A stretch of 64,000 nucleotides of DNA from an uncultured Oscillospiraceae bacterium (GCA_934513685.1 CAKSWY010000001.1:62001-126000); one strand, 5' to 3'. Counted from the first letter of the stretch, positions 43,586 to 52,178 are shown. The notes: a model not told the origin generated them from the letters alone. Numbers and translations are program-made.

Positions 43586-43621
43586 AAGGGCGGGCGCTCG
43601 CGTTGGGCACCCGCCCTTTTT
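43586..43621 (+). terminator. Terminator of the large ncRNA
   Basis: GGGCGGG (43588-43594) pairs with CCCGCCC (43610-43616), followed by five T. Confidence 0.88.
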
Positions 43622-43706
43622 GTGGTAAAGTAAAAAAGATTTATGAGGTTTCGGCCGGGTCTGGCCGGACCCCGGAAAAAGAAATGGCAAAAAGGAGGGC
43701 GGCCGG

Positions 43707-44498
43707 ATGCTCGAGCGGTTTCTGGATGAGTTCAATCGAAAAACGACCCGGGAAAAGTTTTTATGGGGGCGCCGGGCGGCCCTGATTCTGGCGGCCGCTC
43801 TGGCGGTGGTGTTTCTGGCGGTTTACCTGCTGTCTGGCGGAAAACCGGTGCTTGCCTTTGGCAACGGTAGCCTGCGCCAGCGCGGCGATGGCCTGTATCA
43901 GGGCACCGTATACGGCGATACGCCGGTGACGGTGCAGGTGGACGGCGAGTATCGGCCAGGCGAAACCGTGCGGGTGCGGGTGGACGCTGCCCAGGCCGGA
44001 ACCGGCGAAGGCCGGGTGACCCTCGGCAGCGAGGAGCAGAGCGAAGAGGGCTTGGGGCTGGAGGAAAGCCAGCCCTGCTGGCCGGTGACCATCACCTGGC
44101 GGGATAAGAACGTGTTTGAGGGCTTTGCGGACGGACAGGGGCGGCTTTACAAGCGGCACGAAAGCGGGGCGCTGATTCCGTCGGTGGGGTTCAGCTACGA
44201 ACTGGGTGAGCAGAGCCTGGACGATTGGGTCAGCCCCGGGTGGTTGGGCCGCGCCGCCGCCGGTGACACCGTGGTGAAGGGCAGCCTGAAGTATTATGGG
44301 ATGGCCTGCCTGGTGCTGGGCCTTGCGGTGCTGATAATTTTGTTCGGAGAATCGCTGAATCGCATCAGCCTCAGCTGGTACGTGAAGGGCGAGGTAGAGC
44401 CGAGCGACACCTTTTATATGATTCAGGTGCTGGAGTGGGTGCTGCTGCTGGGACTGTTTGTGATTCTGTGCATCAGCGGCCTGAATGAGCTGGGATGA
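43707..44498 (+). CDS. Three-span membrane protein, unknown
   Basis: 263 residues: basic N-terminus, membrane helix (about 24-43), an outer domain of ~150 residues rich in beta-type sequence (YRPGETVRVRVDA), and two C-terminal membrane helices (about 193-213, 238-258). No family recognised. ATG 43707 is preceded by AAAGGAGG. It lies directly downstream of the ncRNA terminator and is followed by its own terminator. Confidence 0.7.
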   Translation: MLERFLDEFNRKTTREKFLWGRRAALILAAALAVVFLAVYLLSGGKPVLAFGNGSLRQRGDGLYQGTVYGDTPVTVQVDGEYRPGETVRVRVDAAQAGTGEGRVTLGSEEQSEEGLGLEESQPCWPVTITWRDKNVFEGFADGQGRLYKRHESGALIPSVGFSYELGEQSLDDWVSPGWLGRAAAGDTVVKGSLKYYGMACLVLGLAVLIILFGESLNRISLSWYVKGEVEPSDTFYMIQVLEWVLLLGLFVILCISGLNELG

Positions 44499-44565
44499 GC
44501 TTTTTTACTTAAACAATCGAAACACAGCCAATGCAAACGATACGGGAACAATGCGAGAAGAACCA

Positions 44566-44616
44566 GGCAGACAGGCCGGTGGGGGAGCACCTCCGCGGAC
44601 CTGTCTGCTTCTTTTT
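44566..44616 (+). terminator. Terminator after the three-span membrane protein gene
   Basis: GCAGACAGG (44567-44575) pairs with CCTGTCTGC (44600-44608), followed by TTCTTTTT. Confidence 0.85.
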
Positions 44617-44704
44617 GCGGCAAGTTGGGCCGAGCCGGGCGCGCGCTGCGTGTGCACGTGCTGGATCCCATGTGCAGGCATCTGCGGGCGCGAAAAATGC
44701 CGTG

Positions 44705-44752
44705 CCAAATTGGGAGACGGAACTTCAATTTGGGACACAAATTCAATTTTGG
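44705..44752. promoter_or_regulatory. CAATTTGG repeats upstream of ftsH
   Basis: CCAAATTG (44705-44712) and CAATTTGG (44726-44733) form an inverted repeat, and CAATTTTGG (44744-44752) adds a third half-site. They lie 58-105 bp before the -10 (44810-44815, TGG-extended TATAAC) of ftsH. Possible operator. Nothing else is seen in the 416-bp gap 44499-44914 apart from the terminator. Confidence 0.3.
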
Positions 44753-44914
44753 TAAAACGCCTCTTCAAACCCGCCAAGGTTTGTTGCAAGTTTGTACATA
44801 ATTGAATGGTATAACAAATGCATCATCCGGATTCAGCCGGGAAAATTAGAAACCGGCGGCGTGCAAAGGGGCCGCCGGGCAGGCTGGAGCCCCATACAGA
44901 ATGGAGTTTTTTTC

Positions 44915-46651
44915 ATGAATGAGGTAAAAACACCCAAGAAACCCCTCATCTCCTATTACTGTGTCGTGATTCTGCTTCTTCTGCTGTTTAATATGCTGGT
45001 CATGCCCACGATCAGTCAGCGGCAGGTCAAAGAAGTGGATTACAACACCTTCATGGAGATGACCTACAACGACAACATCGGCAAGGTGGAGCTGCAGGAC
45101 AACCAGATCCTCTTTACCGACAAGGACAACAAGCAGGTGTACAAGACCGGCCTGATGAGCGACCCGGAACTGACCCAGCGCCTGTATGACCACGGGGCGC
45201 AGTTCGCCAGCGAAATTCAGGAGCAGATGTCGCCCGTTCTGAGCTTTTTGATCAGATGGGTGTTGCCCATTGTGATTTTTGTTGGCCTGGGGCAGATGCT
45301 CACCAAGCAGATGATGAAGAAAATGGGCGGGCCGAACTCCATGATGTTCGGCGCGGGCAAATCCAACGCGAAGGTGTATGTGAAATCCTCGGAGGGCATC
45401 AAGTTTACGGACGTGGCCGGTGAGGACGAAGCCAAGGAGAACCTCTCCGAAATCGTGGATTATCTGCACAACCCGGGCAAATACCGGGACATCGGCGCTT
45501 CCATGCCCAAGGGCGTGCTGCTGGTGGGCCCTCCGGGTACCGGCAAAACCCTGCTGGCCAAGGCCGTGGCCGGTGAGGCCAACGTGCCCTTCTTCTCCAT
45601 GTCCGGCTCGGAATTCGTGGAGATGTTCGTGGGCATGGGCGCTTCCAAGGTGCGCGACCTGTTCCGCCAGGCCAAGGAGAAGGCCCCCTGCATCGTATTC
45701 ATTGATGAGATCGATGCCATCGGCAAAAAGCGCGACGGCCAGCTGAGCACCAACGACGAGCGGGAGCAGACCCTGAACCAGCTGCTGACCGAGATGGACG
45801 GCTTTGAGGACAACACCGGCGTGATCATTCTGGCGGCCACCAACCGGCCGGATTCTCTGGACCCGGCCCTGACCCGCCCCGGCCGCTTTGACCGGCGGGT
45901 GCCGGTGGAGCTGCCGGACCTGAAAGGCCGTGAGGCCATTCTGAGGGTGCACGCCAAGAAGATCAAGGTGGCGGGCGATGTGGACTTCGGCAAGATCGCC
46001 CGGATGGCCTCCGGCGCTTCCGGCGCAGAGCTGGCCAACATCATCAACGAGGCAGCCCTGCGGGCCGTGCGGGTCGGGCGGCATTCCGCCACCCAGGCGG
46101 CGCTGCAAAGCCACTCCGCCCCGGTGCAGAAGATCACCATCGTGCCCCGCACCTCCGGCGCACTGGGCTATACCATGCAGGTGGACGAGGGCAACCACTA
46201 CCTGATGAGCAAGGTGGAGATCGAAAACAAGATCGCCACCCTCACCGGCGGCCGTGCCGCCGAGGAAGTGGCCTTCGGCTCGGTGACCACCGGTGCCTCC
46301 AATGACATTGAGCAGGCCACCAAGCTGGCCCGCGCCATGATCACCCGCTACGGTATGAGCGAAGATTTTGACATGGTGGCGCTGGAAACCGTGACCAACC
46401 AGTATCTGGGCGGCGACGCCTCGCTGGCCTGCTCGGCCGAAACCCAGACCAACATTGACCGTCAGGTGGTGGCCCTGGTGAAAAAGCAGCACGAAAAGGC
46501 AGCTCAGCTGCTGCTGCAAAACCGCAGCAAGCTGGATCAGCTGGCCCAGTACCTGTATGAAAAAGAGACCATCACCGGCGATGAATTCATGGCCATGCTG
46601 AACGAGCCTGCGGCCCAGCTGCCCCAGGACGTGCCGGGCGCACAGGAATAA
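44915..46651 (+). CDS. ftsH: FtsH-like AAA+ membrane protein lacking the zinc-protease motif
   Basis: Membrane AAA+ protein, 578 residues. Two membrane helices (about 12-32 and 103-125) flank an outer domain. The ATPase is complete: Walker A GPPGTGKT (205-212), pore loop MFVG, Walker B FIDEID, second region of homology LDPALTRPGRFDR. In normal FtsH the next ~40 residues carry the HEXXH zinc site. Here VGRHSATQ (to 394) runs straight into AALQSHSAPV (from 395), which normally follows HEIGHALV. The third zinc ligand region (NDIEQAT, D464) and the rest of the C-terminal domain remain. Frame and codon use are intact, so this looks like an in-frame loss. ATG 44915 has a weak site (ATGGAG). Confidence 0.88.
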   Translation: MNEVKTPKKPLISYYCVVILLLLLFNMLVMPTISQRQVKEVDYNTFMEMTYNDNIGKVELQDNQILFTDKDNKQVYKTGLMSDPELTQRLYDHGAQFASEIQEQMSPVLSFLIRWVLPIVIFVGLGQMLTKQMMKKMGGPNSMMFGAGKSNAKVYVKSSEGIKFTDVAGEDEAKENLSEIVDYLHNPGKYRDIGASMPKGVLLVGPPGTGKTLLAKAVAGEANVPFFSMSGSEFVEMFVGMGASKVRDLFRQAKEKAPCIVFIDEIDAIGKKRDGQLSTNDEREQTLNQLLTEMDGFEDNTGVIILAATNRPDSLDPALTRPGRFDRRVPVELPDLKGREAILRVHAKKIKVAGDVDFGKIARMASGASGAELANIINEAALRAVRVGRHSATQAALQSHSAPVQKITIVPRTSGALGYTMQVDEGNHYLMSKVEIENKIATLTGGRAAEEVAFGSVTTGASNDIEQATKLARAMITRYGMSEDFDMVALETVTNQYLGGDASLACSAETQTNIDRQVVALVKKQHEKAAQLLLQNRSKLDQLAQYLYEKETITGDEFMAMLNEPAAQLPQDVPGAQE

Positions 46652-46730
46652 CGCTTGTGCGCAGAGCGGCGCACAAACCCTGAATGGCTGAAACTGCAAG
46701 AATGCAATAACGCAAGAACAGCAACAACAG

Positions 46731-46776
46731 AACAGCGCCTGATCGGATGCAATCGTCCGGTCAGGCGCTGTTTTTG
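46731..46776. terminator. Terminator between ftsH and the TetR gene
   Basis: AACAGCGCCTGA pairs with TCAGGCGCTGTT, followed by T's; convergent genes on both sides. Confidence 0.88.
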
Positions 46777-46858
46777 CTGTGTTTGTTTTTGTATGGGCCG
46801 CGGGGTATAGGAACGGCTGGGCCGCCGGGCAGCCTGCAAAAGCGGGGGAGCGCCCCGG

Positions 46859-47452
46859 TCAGCTCTCCAGGCTCTTGCGCACAATGTCGTAGAGGATGGG
46901 CTTCATCTGCTCAATGCCGGCGGGGCGGCCCTCGATGATGGAGGCATAGCAGATGGATCCGCACATTTCCACGAGGACAAAGATCAGCCGGAACAGCTCC
47001 TCCGGGGTGTAGCGCTCCATCAAAGGGCTGTGCTCCAGGGCGCTGGCCAGGTCCTGCCACACCGGGTCGGAGGGCTGGCTCAGCTCGTGCTCCACCATGG
47101 GCCAGCTGAAGTTGCGGCGGATGAGGTACAGCTGCAGCTTGTTGCGCTTGAAGTGCTCGATGATCTGATCCATCAGGTGCACCACCCGGTCGGCAAAGTC
47201 GGCGGCAGGCATTTGGCGGCTGGCGGCGTAGCTCTCCCGCAGAATGCGGGTACACAGCTTGTCCACCAGCTTCTGGGTCAGGTCGTCCTTATTTTTAAAG
47301 TAGGTATAAAAAGAGCCTTTGGCCACCTGGGCCTCCTGCACAATGTCGTCAATGGAGGTTTTGGGCTGGCCCTTGCTCATAAACAGGCGGTAGGCGGCGT
47401 CCAGAAGGTTCTGTTCCCGGTCCTCCCGCTGGGTGGGGGATTGTTTGGGCAT
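46859..47452 (-). CDS. TetR/AcrR family repressor
   Basis: 197-residue repressor. The N-terminal helix-turn-helix reads TSIDDIVQEAQVAKGSFYTY (about 32-51), standard for TetR proteins; the rest is a helical ligand-binding domain. ATG 47452 has AAAGGAGA upstream; 67 more in-frame codons cover the divergent promoter and are rejected. It is divergent from the MMPL exporter, and three copies of a palindrome between them are its probable operators, so it should repress the exporter and perhaps itself. Confidence 0.9.
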   Translation of the reverse strand: MPKQSPTQREDREQNLLDAAYRLFMSKGQPKTSIDDIVQEAQVAKGSFYTYFKNKDDLTQKLVDKLCTRILRESYAASRQMPAADFADRVVHLMDQIIEHFKRNKLQLYLIRRNFSWPMVEHELSQPSDPVWQDLASALEHSPLMERYTPEELFRLIFVLVEMCGSICYASIIEGRPAGIEQMKPILYDIVRKSLES

Positions 47453-47610
47453 ACGGCGGCTCTCCTTTCCGTATTTGGTGAAAAAATCCCGCGGGCTATG
47501 GGGAAACCCCTGCCCGGCGGGCGCATATCCTGCCAAAGGGCCGGTGCGGGCGGCGGTTTGGCCCGTTCGGCCCGGCAGAATTCGGCGGATTCTGCGGTTC
47601 GTTGTTTCAA

Positions 47611-47639
47611 AGTATAGGCGATTCAATGAGGATTTACAA
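47611..47639 (-). promoter_or_regulatory. Promoter of the TetR gene
   Basis: Minus strand: -35 TTGTAA (47634-47639), 17-bp spacer, -10 TATACT (47611-47616). Confidence 0.75.
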
Positions 47640-47660
47640 GGGCAAGATGCCAAGTTGATG

Positions 47661-47774
47661 AAAAGTAACCAAGAGTCAGTTTCGCATAAAAATGACTATT
47701 GGTCATTTTCACTATTGCATTTGCATAACAAAACTCGTATACTGAATGGGACAAAAGTGACCAACGGTCATTTT
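47661..47774. promoter_or_regulatory. Three TetR-type operators around the MMPL promoter
   Basis: AAAATGACTATTGGTCATTT (from 47689, ends 47709 with one more T) and AAAGTGACCAACGGTCATTT (from 47754) are near-perfect palindromes of the form AAARTGACY-N3-GGTCATTTT. A degenerate copy (AAAAGTAACC...GTCAGTTT) lies at 47661-47682. The second site abuts the -35 and the third overlaps the leader of the MMPL gene. Confidence 0.8.
47715..47743 (+). promoter_or_regulatory. Promoter of the MMPL operon
   Basis: -35 TTGCAT (47715-47720), 17-bp spacer, -10 TATACT (47738-47743), flanked by the operators. Confidence 0.8.
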
Positions 47775-47790
47775 GAAAGGAGAGAACCCC

Positions 47791-49962
47791 ATGGAACGAC
47801 TTGCCCGGTTCGTGGTTCACCACCGGAAGCTGGTGCTGTTTGTGGCAGTGCTGCTGCTTATTCCGTCTTTGCTGGGCGCGATCGGCACCTACATCAATTA
47901 CGACATTCTGACCTATCTTCCGGCAGAGCTGGACTCCATGATCGGTGAGACCTATCTGGAGGACGACTTCCACATGGCCAGTACGGCCATGCTCACGGTG
48001 GAAAACCTGCCCACCGCCGAGACCCTGAAGATGAAGGACGAACTTGCCCAGGTGCCGGGCGTGCGCAAGGTGGTATGGACCAGCGATATGCTGGACGTGA
48101 CCATTCCCAGCGAGATGCTTCCGGCTGATGTGCGGGACTTTTTCTACAACAACAGCGGCGCAACCATGCTGCTGGTGCAGTTTGAGGGCACCAGCGCCAG
48201 CGCCGAGACCATGGCCGCCATTCAGCAGATCAAGACGATCCTGCGCAAGGATTGCTTCATCGGCGGTATGTCCGCCATTCTGGCGGACACCAAGGCCCTG
48301 ATCGACCAGGAGATCCCGCTGTACGTGCTGTGCGCGGTGGGCTGCTCGCTGGTGGTGCTGTTCCTCAGCCTGAAGAGCACGGTGGTGCCCTTCATCTTTA
48401 TGCTGGGGCTGGCGTTCCCCATTGCCTACAACTTCGGCACCAACATCTTCCTGGGCCAGATCAGCTACATCACCGAGGCGCTGGCCACGGTGCTTCAGCT
48501 GGGCGTGACCATGGACTTCTCCATCTTCCTGCTGCACCGCTTTGAGGAAGAAAAGGCCGACCTGGGCGGCACGAACCTCACCGACGCCCAGCTGGAAGAG
48601 TGCATGACCCGGGCCATCTGCAACACGGCCTCGTCCATTTCGGCTTCGTCCCTCACCACCATCGCGGGCTTCTTGGCCATGTGCACCATGAGCCTGACCC
48701 TGGGCGCGGACATCGGCATCGTGATGGCCAAGGGCGTTGCGCTGGGCGTTGTGTGCACCGTTACGGTGCTTCCGGCCCTGCTGATGCAGTTCCGCAAGCC
48801 CATTGAGAAGTTCAACCACCGCACCCTGATCCCCAAGCTGCCCCGCACGGCAAAGTTTGTGACGAAGCACTACCTGCCGCTGCTGATCTGCTTTTTGATT
48901 CTGGTGGTTCCTTTCGCCATTGCCCAGAACAAGGTGGACATCTACTACACCCTGTTCGACAGCCTGCCCCAGACCATGGACGGCATTGTGGGCACCAACC
49001 GCCTGAAGGACGACTTCAACATGACCACCTCCCATTTCGTGATCGTGGATGAAAACCTCACCAACCGGCAGCTCACCGAGCTTTCCAATGAGATGGCGGC
49101 GGTGGACGGCATGAACCAGGTGCTCAGCTACGAAAAGTTTTTGGGCGGGGCCATCCCCGAAAATCTGGTGCCGGCCGATCTGCGGGACATCTTCCACGCA
49201 GGCGGCCACCGGATGATTCTGGTGAACTCCAGCTATAAGAGCGGCGCGGATGAGCAGAACCACCAGCTGGAAGAGCTGGACGCCATTGTGAAGAGCTACG
49301 ACCCCCAGGGCGTTATCAGCGGCGAGGGCGCCATGACCAAGGACCTGATTCAGGTGGCGGATGTGGACTTCCGCAACGTGAACGTCACCTCCATTGCGGC
49401 GGTGTTCGCCATCATCCTCATCAGCTTCGGCTCCGTTTCCATTCCGGTGCTGCTGGTGGGCGCCATTGAAAGCGCCATTGCCATCAACATGGGCATTCCG
49501 TACTTCACCGGAACTGAGCTGCCCTTTGTGGCCAGCATCGTGGTGGGCACCATTCAGCTGGGCGCCACCGTGGACTACGCCATTCTGACCACGACCCGCT
49601 TCAAAGAGGAACTGGAAAAGGGTGCCAGCGTAAAAGAGGCCGCCCACATTGCGGTGGAGCAGTGCAGCCAGAGCATTCTGACCAGCGGCCTGACCTTCTT
49701 CGCGGCCACCGCCAGCGTGGCAGCCATCTCCCAGATGGAGCTGATCAGCAGCCTGTGCCACCTGATCAGCCGCGGCGCGCTGATCAGCATGGCCGTGATT
49801 ATCCTGATTCTTCCGGCGCTGCTCATTGTGTTTGCGCCGGTCATCGCCCACACCACCCGCCACTGGCCCAAGCCCGGCAAGGCGGAAGCGGCCGCGGCGG
49901 CCCCGGCACAGCCTGGGGCGTTTGCCTTCCACAAAAACGAGAAAAGAGGTCTGAACGGATGA
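47791..49962 (+). CDS. MMPL/RND family exporter
   Basis: 723-residue RND-type membrane exporter of the MMPL (YdfJ-like) group. Two similar halves, each with one membrane helix, an outer domain (about 35-165 and 385-510) and a block of five helices. Intramembrane acidic motifs such as LGVTMDFSIFLLHRF (about 237-251) and LGATVDYAILTTTRFKEEL (about 590-608) mark the proton relay. It exports lipids or hydrophobic drugs; substrate unknown. ATG 47791 follows GAAAGGAGAG. Its stop overlaps the start of the next gene by four bases. Confidence 0.9.
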   Translation: MERLARFVVHHRKLVLFVAVLLLIPSLLGAIGTYINYDILTYLPAELDSMIGETYLEDDFHMASTAMLTVENLPTAETLKMKDELAQVPGVRKVVWTSDMLDVTIPSEMLPADVRDFFYNNSGATMLLVQFEGTSASAETMAAIQQIKTILRKDCFIGGMSAILADTKALIDQEIPLYVLCAVGCSLVVLFLSLKSTVVPFIFMLGLAFPIAYNFGTNIFLGQISYITEALATVLQLGVTMDFSIFLLHRFEEEKADLGGTNLTDAQLEECMTRAICNTASSISASSLTTIAGFLAMCTMSLTLGADIGIVMAKGVALGVVCTVTVLPALLMQFRKPIEKFNHRTLIPKLPRTAKFVTKHYLPLLICFLILVVPFAIAQNKVDIYYTLFDSLPQTMDGIVGTNRLKDDFNMTTSHFVIVDENLTNRQLTELSNEMAAVDGMNQVLSYEKFLGGAIPENLVPADLRDIFHAGGHRMILVNSSYKSGADEQNHQLEELDAIVKSYDPQGVISGEGAMTKDLIQVADVDFRNVNVTSIAAVFAIILISFGSVSIPVLLVGAIESAIAINMGIPYFTGTELPFVASIVVGTIQLGATVDYAILTTTRFKEELEKGASVKEAAHIAVEQCSQSILTSGLTFFAATASVAAISQMELISSLCHLISRGALISMAVIILILPALLIVFAPVIAHTTRHWPKPGKAEAAAAAPAQPGAFAFHKNEKRGLNG

Positions 49963-52178
49963 ATACTTCCATGAAAAAAGCCATCAGTCTGGTTACCTGC
50001 ACCGCCCTGGCGGCCGGGTGCTGCACCATGGCCTTTGCGGCCGATGGCCCGGTGACCAAGGATGAGAACGTTTTCCTGTTTTTAAACCCGGACGGCAGCA
50101 TTCAGAGCCAGGTCGTCAGCGACTGGCTGCACAGCGACAGCGGCCTTCGGGGCGTGACCGACCGCACCAGCCTGACCGACATCACCAACCTGAAGAGCGA
50201 TGCGGCCTATACCCTGAACGGCGATGCCCTCACCTGGGACACCGACGACCACGATGTGTATTATCAGGGCAGCAGCACCCAGACCCCGCCGGTCACCGCC
50301 AGCATTCGCTACGAGCTGAATGGCCAGGAGATGACCGCGGCCGAGATGCTGGGCAAGGCGGGCCATGTGAAAATCACGGTGAAGCTCACCAACCACCTGA
50401 AAAAGACCTACCAGATCGGCGGGGCGGCCCGCAGTGTGTACACCCCCTTTGCCACCGTGGTGAGCATGGCGCTGGGCGTCGATGACTTCACCAACGTGAA
50501 GGCGGAGCACGGCACCGTGCAGACCGATTCCCAGACCCAGCTGGTGGCCTTTGTGACCCTGCCCGGTATGCAGGAGACCTTCAAGGGCCTGCTGACCGGC
50601 GACCTCTCCGACCTGAACGACAAGCTGTTGGACGAGGTGACGCTGGAAGCGGACACCGACGCCTTCGTGATGCCCACCATCCTGCTGGCAGCCTCCAGCA
50701 GCGTGGAGGATCTGCGGGACACCGTGGACGACATCCCCTCGCTGGACGAGACCCTGAACGAAGTGCGGGACGGCATGGACGAACTGAAGGACGGCTCGGC
50801 GGATCTGGACGACGGTGCCCATGAGCTGGACGACGGCGCCCACGACCTGCACGACGGCGCACAGGAGCTGGACGACGGCGCCAGCGACCTGAAGGACGGC
50901 GCCAAGGACCTGGACGACGGCGCCAAAGAGCTGAACGACAAGATGGGCGAGTTCTCCGCCAAGTACACCGAGTTTGACGCCGGTGTGAGCGGCGCGAAGA
51001 GCGGCATGGAGACCCTGTATGCCGGGCTGGCCAAGATGAAGGGCCAGATGGACGAAAAGATGCTGCCCGGGCTGGCCCGCGCGGCCCAGCTTCAGGCGGA
51101 CCTGGAAGGCCAGATGGGCACCATTCAGGGCGTGCTGGGCAGCATTCCCGAAACCAGCCAGCTGGAAGAGGCGCAGGACACGGTGACCCAGGCCGTGACC
51201 GATGCGGCCACCAATGCGGCGAACACCGCGGGCCAGGCTGTGGCCGATGCAGCGTCGGACACCGCCGCGCAGACCTCTCAGGCCTATGCGGCGGCCATCG
51301 GCGCGCTGCTGGACAATGAGGAGCTGGGCTTCAGCGACGAGCAGAAGGCGGCCGTGCAGGCAGCGCTTTCGGGCGTGGCGGAAGGCCTTGCCAGCGAGGC
51401 CAATCAGGAGGCCGTGGCGGCGACTGCCCAGGCGGCCGGCGAAAAGACCGCGGCCCAGGTGGCTGCCCAGGGCAAGGTCATTCAGGAGGCATTGGCCCCT
51501 GTGGCCGGGCTGGACACCACCGCTATGAAGCAGCAGGTGGGCGAGGTGAGCACCACCGCCAACGAGCTGATGGGCCTGATGAACACCCTGACCACCTCGC
51601 TGTACAACGGCGAGAACCCGCTGGACGATGAGACCATCTACGGCGGCACGAGCCAGCTGGCCGCCGGCGCGCAGCAGCTGGTGGGCGGCACCGCGACCCT
51701 GAGCGGTTACAGCGGCCAGTTCAAGGAGGCCATTGGCCAGTTCAAGGGCGGCACCGGCGAGCTGGCTGACGGCACCGGCAAGCTGCTGGATGGCACCGGC
51801 GAACTGAAGGACGGAACCCAGGAACTGCTGGACGGCACGGTGGACCTGGTGGACGGCACTGGCAAGCTGGTGGACGGCACCCAGGAGCTGCTGGACGGCG
51901 TGGACGAGTTCCGGGATAAGATCGAGGAAAAGGCCGGCGATGTGGACACCAAGCAGATCGACGATGCGCTGGATACGCTGGACACCCTGCAGACCGAGGC
52001 GGAGAGCTACACCACCTACACCGGCACTCCGGACGGCGTGGAAGCCAGCATCAAGTTTGTGATGAAGGTGGAGGAGCCGGAGGCCCCGGCCGCGGAGACC
52101 GAGACCGAACCCACGGCCCAGCAGACCGAGAATCCCAGCTTCTGGCAGCGGCTGAAGCAGCTGTTCGGCCTGGGCTGA
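49959..52178 (+). CDS. Exported heptad-repeat protein, partner of the MMPL exporter
   Basis: 739 residues with an N-terminal signal peptide ending at AFA-A (about 28). An N-terminal domain (about 30-255) is followed by two tracts of seven-residue repeats of the form L-x-D-G-[AT]-x-[ED]: about residues 272-325 (DGAHELDDGAHDLHDGAQEL) and 588-650 (DGTGKLLDGTGELKDGTQEL). An Ala-rich helical part lies between. Similar repeats occur in YhgE/Pip-type proteins next to MMPL exporters. No membrane anchor is visible at the C-terminus, which is acidic and Pro/Thr-rich. The ATGA overlap with the exporter gene implies coupled translation. Confidence 0.75.
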   Translation: MNTSMKKAISLVTCTALAAGCCTMAFAADGPVTKDENVFLFLNPDGSIQSQVVSDWLHSDSGLRGVTDRTSLTDITNLKSDAAYTLNGDALTWDTDDHDVYYQGSSTQTPPVTASIRYELNGQEMTAAEMLGKAGHVKITVKLTNHLKKTYQIGGAARSVYTPFATVVSMALGVDDFTNVKAEHGTVQTDSQTQLVAFVTLPGMQETFKGLLTGDLSDLNDKLLDEVTLEADTDAFVMPTILLAASSSVEDLRDTVDDIPSLDETLNEVRDGMDELKDGSADLDDGAHELDDGAHDLHDGAQELDDGASDLKDGAKDLDDGAKELNDKMGEFSAKYTEFDAGVSGAKSGMETLYAGLAKMKGQMDEKMLPGLARAAQLQADLEGQMGTIQGVLGSIPETSQLEEAQDTVTQAVTDAATNAANTAGQAVADAASDTAAQTSQAYAAAIGALLDNEELGFSDEQKAAVQAALSGVAEGLASEANQEAVAATAQAAGEKTAAQVAAQGKVIQEALAPVAGLDTTAMKQQVGEVSTTANELMGLMNTLTTSLYNGENPLDDETIYGGTSQLAAGAQQLVGGTATLSGYSGQFKEAIGQFKGGTGELADGTGKLLDGTGELKDGTQELLDGTVDLVDGTGKLVDGTQELLDGVDEFRDKIEEKAGDVDTKQIDDALDTLDTLQTEAESYTTYTGTPDGVEASIKFVMKVEEPEAPAAETETEPTAQQTENPSFWQRLKQLFGLG
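50776..50937 (+). repeat. In-frame 21-bp repeats (first heptad tract)
   Basis: Tandem imperfect copies of a 21-bp unit around GACGACGGCGCC, encoding LDDGAHE-type heptads. A second tract of the same kind (GACGGCACC-based) lies at about 51740-51905. Confidence 0.8.

Larger units (their letters stand above)
42677..43621 (+). ncRNA. Large structured non-coding RNA, about 945 nt, class not recognised
   Basis: A stretch between its own promoter and terminator with no credible gene in any frame and a composition unlike nearby genes. Many local helices are visible: ACCACCGA/TCGGTGGT (42691-42698 with 42737-42744), CAGGAT-GTG-ATCCTG (42836-42850), CCGGC/GCCGG near 42980-42998, and GGGTTC-AAA-GAACCC (43067-43081). 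Five copies of a module CCRATGWAC... occur at 43043, 43170, 43335, 43454 and 43567; the last three are preceded by GAGGCTTTGARA. Size, helices and internal repeats resemble the ornate RNAs (GOLLD, ROOL, OLE) in style, but identity to any of them is not shown. A 17-codon ORF lies near the 5' end. Confidence 0.7.

Noticed and set aside
50776..51905. Short direct repeats suggestive of a CRISPR array or VNTR
   Set aside because: They are in-frame 21-bp units encoding protein heptads; no constant repeat with unique spacers.
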